From: Bathymodiolus brooksi
Taxonomy: Eukaryota > Mollusca > Bivalvia > Mytilida > Modiolidae
Reading direction: 5' to 3'
Length of the DNA stretch: 64,000 nt
Assembly (NCBI GenBank): GCA_963680875.1
Contig: OY804578.1
Span: 2,666,001-2,730,000 of the forward strand
The translations under genes were made by a program, and so were the position numbers. Position 1 is the stretch's first letter. The number at the start of each line of letters is the position of its first letter. Shown one piece after another: positions 51,801 through 62,040 of this stretch. Under the pieces are notes generated by a model that had not been told where the DNA came from, made no database searches, and worked only from the letters and a program-made list of their open reading frames with translations.

Positions 51801-52215
51801 GAAGCTTCACTGAGTGATATTCTAGTACCCAGAAGCTTCACTGAGTCATAATCTAGTACTCAGAAGCTTCACTGAGTCATACTCTAGTACTCAGAAGCTT
51901 CACTGAGTGATACTCTAGTACTCAGAAGCTTCACTGAATGATACTCTAGTACTCAGAAGCTTCAATGAGTGATACTCTAGTACTCAGAAGCTTCACTGAG
52001 TCATACTCTAGTACTCAGAAGCTTCACTGAGTGATAATCTAGTACTCAGAAGCTTCACTGAGTCATACTCTAGTACTCAGAAGCTTCACTGAATGATACT
52101 CTAGTACTCAGAAGCTTCACTGAGTGATACTCTAGTACTCAGAAGCTTCACTGAGTGATACTCTAGTACTCAGAAGCTTCACTGAGTCATACTCTAGTAC
52201 TTAGAAGCTTCACTG
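48880..52215. repeat. 1736-bp higher-order repeat, two copies
   Basis: The offset 1736 equals exactly 56 units of 31 bp. A rare deletion, TTCACAGTCATACTC (GA lost), is at 48985 and 50721. The tract AGCTTAAATGAGTGATACTC is at 49571 and 51307. The second copy loses identity near 52215. Confidence 0.88.
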
Positions 52216-55200
52216 AGTGATACTCTAGTACTCAGAAGCTTCACTGAGTGATACTCTAGTACTCAGAAGCTTCACTGAGTCATACTCTAGTACTCAGAAG
52301 CTTCACTGGGTCATACTCTAGTTCTCTGTGAAGCTTCACTGAGTCATACTCTAGTACTCAGAAGCTTAAATGAGTGATACTCTTGTTCTCTACAATATCA
52401 CTGAGTCATACTCTAATACTCAGAAGCTTCACTGAGTCATACTCTAGTACTCAGAAGCTTCACTGAGTCATACTCTATTACTCTGCAGTATCACTGACTC
52501 ATACTCTAGTACTCAGAAGCTTCACTGAGTCATACTCTAGTACTCAGAAGCTTCACTGAGTGATACTCTAGTACTCAGAAGCTTCACTGAATGATACTCT
52601 AGTACTCAGAAGCTTCACTGAGTGATACTCTAGTACTCAGAAGCTTCACTGAGTGATACTCTAGTACTCAGAAGCTTCACTGAGTGATACTCTAGTACTC
52701 AGAAGCTTCACTGAGTCATACTCTAGTACTCAGAAGCTTCACTGAGTGATACTCTAGTACTCAGAAGCTTCACTGAGTGATACTCTAGTATTCAGAATCT
52801 TCACTGAATCATACTCTAGTTCTCTGTGAAGCTTCACTGAGTCATACTCTAGTACTCTAGTATCCCTGAGTAATGCTCTAGTACCCAGAAGCTTCACAGA
52901 GTCATACTCTAGGACCCAGAAGCTTCACAGAGTCCTACTCTAGTACCCAGAAGCTTCACAGAGTCATACTCTAGTACCCAGAAGCTTCACAGAGTCATAC
53001 TCTAGTACCCAGAAGCTTCACAGAGTCATACTCTAGTACCCAGAAGCTTCACAGAGTCATACTCTAGTACTCAGAAGCTTCACTGAGTCATACTATAGTA
53101 CCCAGAAGCTTCACTGACTGATACTCTAGTACTCAGAAGCTTCACTGAGTCATACTCTAGTACCCAGAAGCTTCACAGAGTCATACTCTAGTTCTCTGCA
53201 ATATCACTGAGTCATACTCTAGTACTCAGAAGCTTCACCGAGTCATACTCTAGTACTCAGAAGCTTCACTGAGTCATACTCTAGTACTCAGAAGCTTCAT
53301 TGAGTGATACTCTAGTACTCAGAAGCTTCACTGAATGATACTCTAGTACTCAGAAGCTTCACTGAGTTATACTCTAGTTCTCTACAATATCCCTGAGGTA
53401 TACTCTAGTACTCTGTAGTATCCCTGAGTTATGTTCTAGTACTCAGAAGCTTCACTGAGTGATACTCTAGTACTCAGAAGCTTCACTGAGTGATACTCTA
53501 GTACTTAGAAGCTTCACTGAGTGATACTCTAGTACTCAGAAGCTTCACTGAGTCATACTCTAGTACTCAGAAGCTTCACTGAGTGATACTCTAGTACTCA
53601 GAAGCTTCACTGAGTCATACTCTAGTACTTAGAAGCTTCACTGAGTGATACTCTAGTACTCAGAAGCTTCACTGAGTGATACTCTAGTACTCAGAAGCTT
53701 CACTGAGTCATACTCTAGTACTCAGAAGCTTCACTGGGTCGTACTCTAGTTCTTTGTGAAGCTTCACAGAGTCATACTCTAGTACTCAGAAGCTTAAATG
53801 AGTGATACTCTTGTTCTCTACAATATCACTGAGTCATACTCTAATACTCAGAAGCTTCACTGAGTCATACTCTAGTACTCAGAAGCTTCACTGAGTCATA
53901 CTCTATTACTCAAAAGCTTCACTGAGTCATACTCTTGTACTCAGAAGCTTAAATGAGTGATACTCTTGTTCTCTACAATATCACTGAGTCATACTCTAAT
54001 ACTCAGAAGCTTCACTGAGTCATACTCTAGTACTCAGAAGCTTCACTGAGTCATACTCTAGTACTCAGAAGCTTCACTGAGTCATACTCTAGTACTCAGA
54101 AGCTTCACTGAGTCATACTCTAGTACTCAGAAGCTTCACTGAGTGATACTCTAGTACTCAGAAGCTTCACTGAGTGATACTCTAGTACTCAGAAGCTTCA
54201 CTGAGTGATACTCTAGTACTCAGAAGCTTCATTGAATCATACTCTAGTTCTCTGTGAAGCTTCACTGAATCATACTCTAGTTCTCTGTGAAGCTTCACTG
54301 AGTCATACTCTAGTACTCTAGTATCCCTGAGTTATGCTCTAGTACCCAGAAGCTTCACAGAGTCCTACTCTAGTACCCAGAAGCTTCACAGAGTCCTACT
54401 CTAGTACCCAGAAGCTTCACAGAGTCATACTCTAGTACCCAGAAGCTTCACAGAGTCATACTCTAGTACCCAGAAGCTTCACAGAGTCATACTCTAGTAC
54501 TCAGAAGCTTCACTGAGTCATACTATAGTACCCAGAAGCTTCACTGAGTGATACTCTAGTACTCAGAAGCTTCACTGAGTCATACTCTAGTACTCAGAAG
54601 CTTCACTGAGTCATACTCTTATTACTCAAAAGCTTCACTGAGTCATACTCTAGTACTCAGAAGCTTCAATGAGTGGTACTCTGCAGTATCACTGACTCAT
54701 ACTCTAGTACTCAGAAGCTTCACTGAGTCATACTCTAGTACTCAGAAGCTTCACTGGGTTGTACTCTAGTTCTCTGTGAAGCTTCACAGAGTCATACTCT
54801 AGTACTCAGAAGCTTAAATGAGTGATACTCTTGTTCTCTACAATATCACTGAGTCATACTCTAATACTCAGAAGCTTCACTGAGTCATACTCTAGTACTC
54901 AGAAGCTTCACTGAGTCATACTATATTACTCAAAAGCTTTACTGAGTCATACTCTAGTACTCAGAAGCTTCAATGAGTGGTACTTTGCAGTATCACTGAC
55001 TCATACTCTAGTACTCAGAAGCTTCACTGAGTGATACTCTAGTACTCGGAAGCTTCACTGAGTGATACTCTAGTACTCAGAAGCTTCACTGAATGATACT
55101 CTAGTACTCAGAAGCTTCACTGAGTGATACTCTAGTACTCAGAAGCTTCACTGAGTGATACTGTAGTACTCAGAATCTTCACTGAATCATACTCTAGTTC

Positions 55201-56732
55201 TCTGTGAAGCTTCACTGAGTCATACTCTAGTACTCTTGTATCCCTGAGTAATGCTCTAGTACCCAGAAGCTTCACAGAGTCATACTCTAGGACCCAGAAG
55301 CTTCACATAGTCCTACTCTAGTACCCAGAAGCTTCACAGAGTCATACTCTAGTACCCAGAAGCTTCACAGAGTCATACTCTAGTACCCAGAAGCTTCACA
55401 GAGTCATACTCTAGTACCCAGAAGCTTCACAGAGTCATACTCTAGTACTCAGAAGCTTCACTGAGTCATACTATAGTACCCAGAAGCTTCACTGACTGAT
55501 ACTCTAGTACTCAGAAGCTTCACTGAGTCATACTCTAGTACCCAGAAGCTTCACAGAGTCATACTCTAGTTCTCTGCAATATCACTGAGTCATACTCTAG
55601 TACTCAGAAGCTTCACCGAGTCATACTCTAGTACTCAGAAGCTTCACTGAGTCATATTCTAGTACCCAGAAGCTTCACAGAGTCATACTCTAGTTCTCTG
55701 TGAAGCTTCACTGAGTGATACTCTAGTACTCAGAAGCTTAAATGAGTGATACTCTAGTACTCAGAAGCTTAAATGAGTGATACTCTAGTTCTCTACAATA
55801 TCACTGAGTCATACTCTAGTACTCAGAAGCTTCACTGAGTCATACTCTAGTACTCAGAAGCTTCATTGAGTGATACTCTAGTACTCAGAAGCTTCACTGA
55901 GTGACACTCTAGTACTCAGAAGCTTCACTGAATGATACTCTAGTACTCAGAAGCTTCACTGAGTTATACTCTAGTTCTCTACAATATCCCTGAGTTATAC
56001 TCTAGTACTCTGTAGTATACCTGAGTTATGCTCTAGTACTCAGAAGCTTCACTGAGTCATACTCTAATACTCAGAAGCTTCACTGAGTCATACTCTAGTA
56101 ATCAGAAGCTTCACTGAGTGATATTCTAGTACTCAGAAGCTTCACTGAGTCATAATCTAGTTCTCTGTGAAGCTTCACTGAATCATACTCTAGTACTCAG
56201 AAGCTTCACTGAGTGATACTCTAGTACTCAGAAGCTTCACTGAGTGATACTCTAGTACTCAGAAGCTTCACTGAGTGATACTCTAGTACTCAGAAGCTTC
56301 ACTGAGTGATACTCTAGTACTCAGAAGATTCATTGAATCATACTCTAGTTCTCTGTGAAGCTTCACTGAATCATACTCTAGTTCTCTCTGAAGCTTCACT
56401 GAGTCATACTCTAGTTCTCTACAATATCCCTGAGTTATACTCTAGTACTCTGTAGTATCCCTGAGTTATGCTCTAGTACTCAGAAGCTTCACTGAGTCAT
56501 ACTCTAGTACTCAGAAGCTTCACTGAGTCATACTCTAGTACTCAGAAGCTTCACTGAGTCATACTTTAGTTCTCTGCAATATCCCTGATTTATACTCTAG
56601 TACTCTGTATTATCCCTGAGTTATGCTCTAGTACTCAGAAGCTTCAATGAGTGGTACTCTGTAGTATCACTGACTCATAATCTAGTACTCAGAAGCTTCA
56701 CTGAGTCATACTCTAGTACCCAGAAGCTTCAC

Positions 56733-56784
56733 TGAGTCATACTCTAGTACTCTGTGAAACTCCTGAGTATTAGAGTATAACTCA
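56733..56784. repeat. Inverted repeat at head-to-head satellite junction
   Basis: The left arm 56733-56752 (TGAGTCATACTCTAGTACTC) pairs with the reverse complement of 56765-56784 at 18 of 20 positions, with a 12-base loop TGTGAAACTCCT. This is the exact point where the 31-bp family changes strand. Confidence 0.88.
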
Positions 56785-58610
56785 TTGATACTTTTGAGTA
56801 TTAGAGTATAACTCAGTGATACTGTTGAGTATTATAGTATCACTCAGTGATACTGTTGAGTATTATAGTATCACTCAGTGATACTGTTGAGTATTAGAGT
56901 ATCACTCAGTGATACTGTTGAGTATTAGAGTATAACTCAGTGATACTGTTGAGTATTAGAGTATAACTCAGTGATACTGTTGAGTATTAGAGTATAACTC
57001 ATTGATACTGTTGAGTATTATAATATAATTCAGTGATACTGTTGAGTATTATAGTATAACTCAGTGATACTGTTGAGTATTAGAGTATAACTCAGTGAGA
57101 CTGTTGAGTATTAGAGTATAACTCAGTGATACTGTTGAGTATTAAAGTATAACTCAGTGATACTGTTGAGTACTAGAGTATCACTCAGTGATACTGTTGA
57201 GTATTAGAGTATCACTCAGTGATATTGTTGAGTATTAGAGTATACCTCAGTGATACTGTTGAGTATTAAAGTATAACTCAGTGATACTGTTGAGTATTAG
57301 AGTATAATTCTGATACTGTTGAGTATTAGAGTATAACTCTGATACTGTTGAGTATTAGAGTATCACTCAGTGATACTGTTGAGTATTAGAGTATAACTCA
57401 GTGATATTGTTGAGTATTAGAGTATAACTCAGTGATACTATTGAGTATTAAAGTATAACTCTGATACTGTTGAGTATTAGAGTATCACTCAGTGATACTG
57501 TTGAGTATTATAGTATAACTCAGTGATACTGTTGAGTATTAGAGTATAACTCAGTGATACTGTTGAGTATTAGAGTTTAACACAGTGATACTGTTGAGTA
57601 TTAGAGTATAACTCGGTGATATTGTTGAGTATTAGAGTATAACTCAGTGATACTGTTGAGTATTAGAGTATAACTCAGTGATACTGTTGAGTATTAGAGT
57701 ATAACTCAGTGATACTGTTGAGTATTAGAGTATAACTCTGATACTGTTGAGTATTAGAGTATAACTCAGTGATACTGTTGAGTATTAGAGTATCACTCAG
57801 TGATACTGTTGAGTATTAGAGTATAACTCAGTGATATTGTTGAGTATTAGAGTATAACTCAGTGATACTATTGAGTATTAGAGTATAACTCAGTGATACT
57901 ACAGAGTACTAGAGTATAACTCGGGGATACTACAGAGTACTAGAGTATAACTCAGTGATACTACAGAGTATTAGAGTATTATTCAGTGATACTGTTGAGT
58001 ATTAGAGTATAACTCAGTGATACTGTTGAGTATTAGAGTATAACTCAGTGATACTGTTGAGTATTAGCGTATCACTCAGTGATACTGTTGAGTATTAGAG
58101 TATAACTCAGTGATACTGTTGAGTATGATAGTATCACTCAGTGATACTGTTGAGTATTAGAGTATAACTCAGTGATACTGTTGAGTATTAGAGTATCACT
58201 CAGTGATACTGTTGAGTATTATAGTATCACTCAGTGAGACTGTTCAGTATTAGAGTATAACTTAGTGATACTGTTGAGTATTAGAGTATAACTTAGTGAT
58301 ACTGTTGAGTATTATAGTATAACTCAATGATACTGTTGAGTATTATAGTATCACTCGGTGATGCTGTTGAGTATTAGAGTATAACTCAGTGATACTACAG
58401 AGTACTAGAGTATAACTCAGGGATACTACAGAGTACTAGAGTATAACTCAGTGATATTGTTGAGTATTAGAGTATCACTCAGTGATACTGTTGAGTATTA
58501 TAGTATCACTCAGTGATACTGTTGAGTATTAGAGTATAACTGAGTGATACTGTTGAGTATTATAGTATAACTCAGTGATACGGTTGAGTATTATAGTATA
58601 ACTCAGAGAT
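56765..58610 (+). repeat. 31-bp satellite in reverse orientation, monomer section
   Basis: About 59 units reading GTGATACTGTTGAGTATTAG then AGTATAACTCA. The reverse complement differs at only a handful of positions from the TGAGTTATACT...GTAGTATCCC unit type of the 29285-56752 array, so it is the same family inverted. Some units lose CAGT (AACTCTGATAC). Confidence 0.93.
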
Positions 58611-60343
58611 AATGCAGAGTATTAGAGTATCACCCATTGAAGCTTCACTGAGTACTAGAGTATGAGTCAATGATACTGTTGAGTATTATAGTATAACTCA
58701 AGGATAATGCAGAGTACTAGAGTATCACCCATTGAAGCTTCACTGAGTACTAGGGTATGAGTCAGTGATACTGTTGAGTATTATAGTATAACTCAGGGAT
58801 AATGCAGAGTACTAGAGTATAACTCATTGAAGCTTCACTGAGTACTAGAGTATGAGTCAGTGATACTACAGAGTACTAGAGTATAACTCATTGAAGCTTC
58901 ACTGAGTACTAGAGTATGAGTCAGTGATACTACAGAGTACTAGAGTATAACTCATTGAAGCTTCACTGAGTACTAGAGTATGAGTCAGTGATACTACAGA
59001 GTACTAGAGTATAACTCATTGAAGCTTCACTGAGTACTAGAGTATGAGTCAGTGATACTACAGAGTACTAGAGTATAACTCATTGAAGTTTCACTGAGTA
59101 CTAGAGTATGAGTCAGTGATACTACAGAGTACTAGAGTATAACTCATTGAAGCTTCACTGAGTACTAGAGTATGAGTCAGTGATACTACAGAGTACTAGA
59201 GTATAACTCATTGAAGCTTCACTGAGTACTAGAGTATGAGTCAGTGATACTACAGAGTACTAGAGTATAACTCATTGAAGCTTCACTGAGTACTAGAGTA
59301 TGAGTCAGTGATACTACAGAGTACTAGAGTATAACTCATTGAAGCTTCACTGAGTACTAGAGTATGAGTCAGTGATACTACAGAGTACTAGAGTATAACT
59401 CATTGAAGCTTCACCGAGTACTAGAGTATGAGTCAGTGATACTACAGAGTACTAGAGTATAGCTCATTGAAGCTTCACTGAGTACTAGAGTATGAGTCAG
59501 TGATACTACAGAGTACTAGAGTATAACTCATTGAAGCTTCACTGAGTACTAGAGTATGAGTCAGTGATACTACAGAGTACTAGAGTATAACTCATTGAAG
59601 CTTCACTGGGTACTAGAGTATGAGTCGGTGATACTACAGAGTACTAGAGTATAACTCATTGAAGCTTCACTGAGTACTAGAGTATAACTCAGTGATACTA
59701 CAGAGTACTAGAGTATAACTCATTGAAGCTTCACTGAGTACTAGAGTACGAGTCAGTGATACTACAGAGTACTAGAGTATAACTCATTGAAGCTTCACTG
59801 AGTACTAGAGTATGAGTCAGTGATACTACAGAGTACTAGAGTATAACTCATTGAAGCTTCACTGAGTACTAGAGTATGAGTCAGTGATACTACAGAGTAC
59901 TAGAGTATAACTCATTGAAGCTTCACTGAGTACTAGAGTATGAGTCAGTGATACTACAGAGTACTAGAGTATAACTCATTGAAGCTTCACTGAGTACTAG
60001 AGTATAACTCAGTGATACTACAGAGTACTAGAGTATAACTCATTGAAGCTTCACTGAGTACTAGAGTACGAGTCAGTGATACTACAGAGTACTAGAGTAT
60101 AACTCATTGAAGCTTCACTGAGTACTAGAGTATGAGTCAGTGATACTACAGAGTACTAGAGTATAACTCATTGAAGCTTCACTGAGTACTAGAGTATGAG
60201 TCAGTGATACTACAGAGTACTAGAGTATAACTCATTGAAGCTTCACTGAGTACTAGAGTATGAGTCAGTGATACTACAGAGTACTAGAGTATAACTCATT
60301 GAAGCTTCACTGTGTACTAGAGTATAACTCAGTGATACTACAG
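58611..60343 (+). repeat. 64-bp dimeric satellite section
   Basis: About 27 copies of a 64-bp dimer: one half reads GTGATACTACAGAGTACTAG then AGTATAACTCA, the other TTGAAGCTTCACTGAGTACT then AGAGTATGAGTCA. Repeat starts at 58861 and 58925 give the 64-bp period. Both halves are unit types of the 31-bp family, fused and amplified together. The array ends in GATACTACAGAGAATGTACTC. Confidence 0.93.
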
Positions 60344-60791
60344 AGAATGTACTCCTAGTCACCAGACAATATGATGACCTAAACTAAAGAAAAATGACAT
60401 AAAGACAGTGTGGAAAACGGTTTTTCTCTCTTATCTCGCCATTTTGGCTAGTTGCTTCAAAATTGTACTCTCCAAATTAGAATTGCACTTGCCAAGTTTG
60501 GCCAGTGGGTAGATATTTCTACTCGCCAATGATCTAATGCAAATATTTTACATGAGAAATAATAACAAAAATTTATTACATCTTTATTCATTCTGCATAC
60601 AAATCAGTTACTTTTTCAATTAACATTATAACTCGATTATTTAATTCAATCATGTCTATCTCATTGTCATGATCTTAAATGCTGCAAAATCAGACCCTGA
60701 CTTGAAATTTACGATTTTTTAACATTTACCTTTTTACCATATATAAAGTCCACCCAAACCCAATTTTATTTGATATCATCAAGTTTTACTC
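60344..60791. other. Unique sequence with weak repeated ACTYGCCAA motif
   Basis: About 450 AT-rich bases. Between 60433 and 60530 the theme (C/A)T(C/T)GCCA recurs irregularly (TCTCGCCATTTTGGC, ACTCTCCAAATT, ACTTGCCAAGTTTGGCC, ACTCGCCAATG). On the minus strand this piece is open for about 32 codons, starting LASRNIYPLAKLG, without recognisable homology. No exon of NELFCD was found. Confidence 0.5.
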
Positions 60792-61607
60792 TCAGAGCTC
60801 CAGATAAGCTGCGTATTTGCGTTTTTTACGCTATGAAAACGAGTAAAAATGCATATATTATCAGATCAGAGTGTATATTTACACATACATATTGCTGTGT
60901 AAGCAAACTTTCCAAATTCGGAGCGTACTTGTACGCTGTTGACGATAATACATCGTGTACATAAACAATACATTTTTGACTTTGAGAAATTCCCCGTAAT
61001 TACTTCTCTTTATACTTTTCGAAAGAGAAAGTGTATACATCCGAGGGGTACCGAATGTTTGCCTTTCTAAGCATCGATGTCAAAAGAGATCTGATTGGAT
61101 GTTTAGGATAAATCATCCAATCGCGGTCAATATTACAAATAAATGCGGTTTAGTTAAGAACTAAAACGAAAGTGAATTTGGGAACACGTTGTTCGTTGAA
61201 AATGAGCAAGAACATGAATAAGCGCGCTACGGAAAATTATATACTTTTTTAAAAGTTCCTGACAGTTTCATCTGTGTCTAGTGACAGTATAGTTAAAGGA
61301 ATCATTGATGACATTATCAACACAGCTGTGAAAACTGCCGAAGTCGACGAGCAAAAAACAAAATATTTACAACATTTTATTAATAAGCATGACACAATCG
61401 TGTCAAATTAAACAGAGATTTATATTTCACTTGCATCCTGTGTTTATTGAATAACACTTGTGTCCAACATAATTTTAAAAGTGTACATGTAAGCAATCTT
61501 TTCTGAAGTAGAGAGTACAACAGTGCAAAGGAAATATGCAAATACGCATCATTTTCAAAAGTAGGGGGTAATTACCCTTTGGACTTGAAAATTATCTGGA
61601 GCTCTGA
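60792..61607. mobile_element. 816-bp hAT-like element with 16-bp perfect TIRs
   Basis: TCAGAGCTCCAGATAA at 60792-60807 and its exact reverse complement at 61592-61607. Just inside both ends GCGTATTTGC recurs as a subterminal motif. Read from CAGAG, the ends fit the loose hAT consensus CARNG. The eight bases flanking each side (TTTACTCT and ACTACCGA) do not match well, so a hAT target duplication is not supported. The element carries a short coding-like remnant at 61202-61411. The open frame at 60770-60964 overlaps the left TIR and is probably chance. Confidence 0.65.
61202..61411 (+). pseudogene. Short broken open frame inside the hAT-like element
   Basis: An ATG at 61202 opens MSKNMNKRATENYILF and meets TAA at 61250-61252. 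The same frame then continues KFLTVSSVSSDSIVKG and, further on, INTAVKTAEVDEQKTKY, to a TAA at 61409-61411. Total length would be 69 codons with one internal stop. Codon composition of the second part looks protein-like. Alternatively the second part is an exon using CTGACAG at 61265 as acceptor. The lysine-rich start followed by a leucine/phenylalanine motif vaguely recalls N-termini of some hAT-derived zinc-finger proteins, but I cannot assign a family. Confidence 0.3.
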
Positions 61608-62040
61608 CTACCGAATTCGTATTTAAGATAATCTGAATCGTTTGCATTGAACTTTGGGAGGTATATATTAATTTTATTTGATTCCGGTTCGGGATAGGAC
61701 GCCATCTTTTAGCGTTTTCTATCAACAAGAGAAATCAATATGGCGGACGGGAAACATTGATTTTGAAGGATTTCTTCACATCTTTTATTGTTGAATCAAA
61801 AATTTTACGGAATCATTGACTGAGAAACTACTTTGTCAAGTTGGTTGACAGGGGCGACTGCAAAATAATTGGAACTCGCTTCACGATGTTCGGTTGCCGG
61901 ATTGTCGAGTTCTTACACAAACGTAATCACCGAATTTTTTCTCTTCTCGCTTTTAGTGAGTTGGCGAGCGGTGGTTTCTTTCACTGTAAAGACCAACAAA
62001 TTGATTCACTAAATTAAACAATTGCAGAATAAATGACTTT
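61608..62040. other. Unique sequence, possible promoter-like patch
   Basis: About 430 bp, less AT-rich than its surroundings. It holds CGCCATCTT at 61700-61708 (the reverse complement, AAGATGGCG, resembles a YY1 core) and ATGGCGG at 61740-61746, in opposite orientations 40 bp apart. The ATG in the second opens only six codons (MADGKH). No NELFCD exon was found. It ends where the 28-bp satellite starts. Confidence 0.35.

Larger units (their letters stand above)
29285..56752 (-). repeat. 31-bp satellite array, about 885 copies
   Basis: Units read TGAGTGATACTCTAGTACTC then AGAAGCTTCAC on the plus strand. Variants include GAGTCATACT, ACCCAGAAGC, TTCACAGAGTC, and unit types ending CTACAATATCAC or CTGTAGTATCCC. 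Each main-type unit contains the imperfect palindrome CTCAGAAGCTTCACTGAG around a HindIII-type AAGCTT. Strand is given as minus because the core shared with the neighbouring arrays reads on that strand. Long blocks are duplicated almost exactly (see the next two entries). No open frame above 60 codons exists because nearly every frame of the unit has stops. Confidence 0.97.

Noticed and set aside
60770..60964. A 64-codon gene start near the right end
   Set aside because: The frame begins outside and runs across the left terminal inverted repeat of the hAT-like element. There is no recognisable domain or splice structure.
60344..62040. Downstream NELFCD exons
   Set aside because: I looked for sequence encoding the part after NPADIT with a usable acceptor and found none. 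The 61253-61411 frame does not resemble the family.
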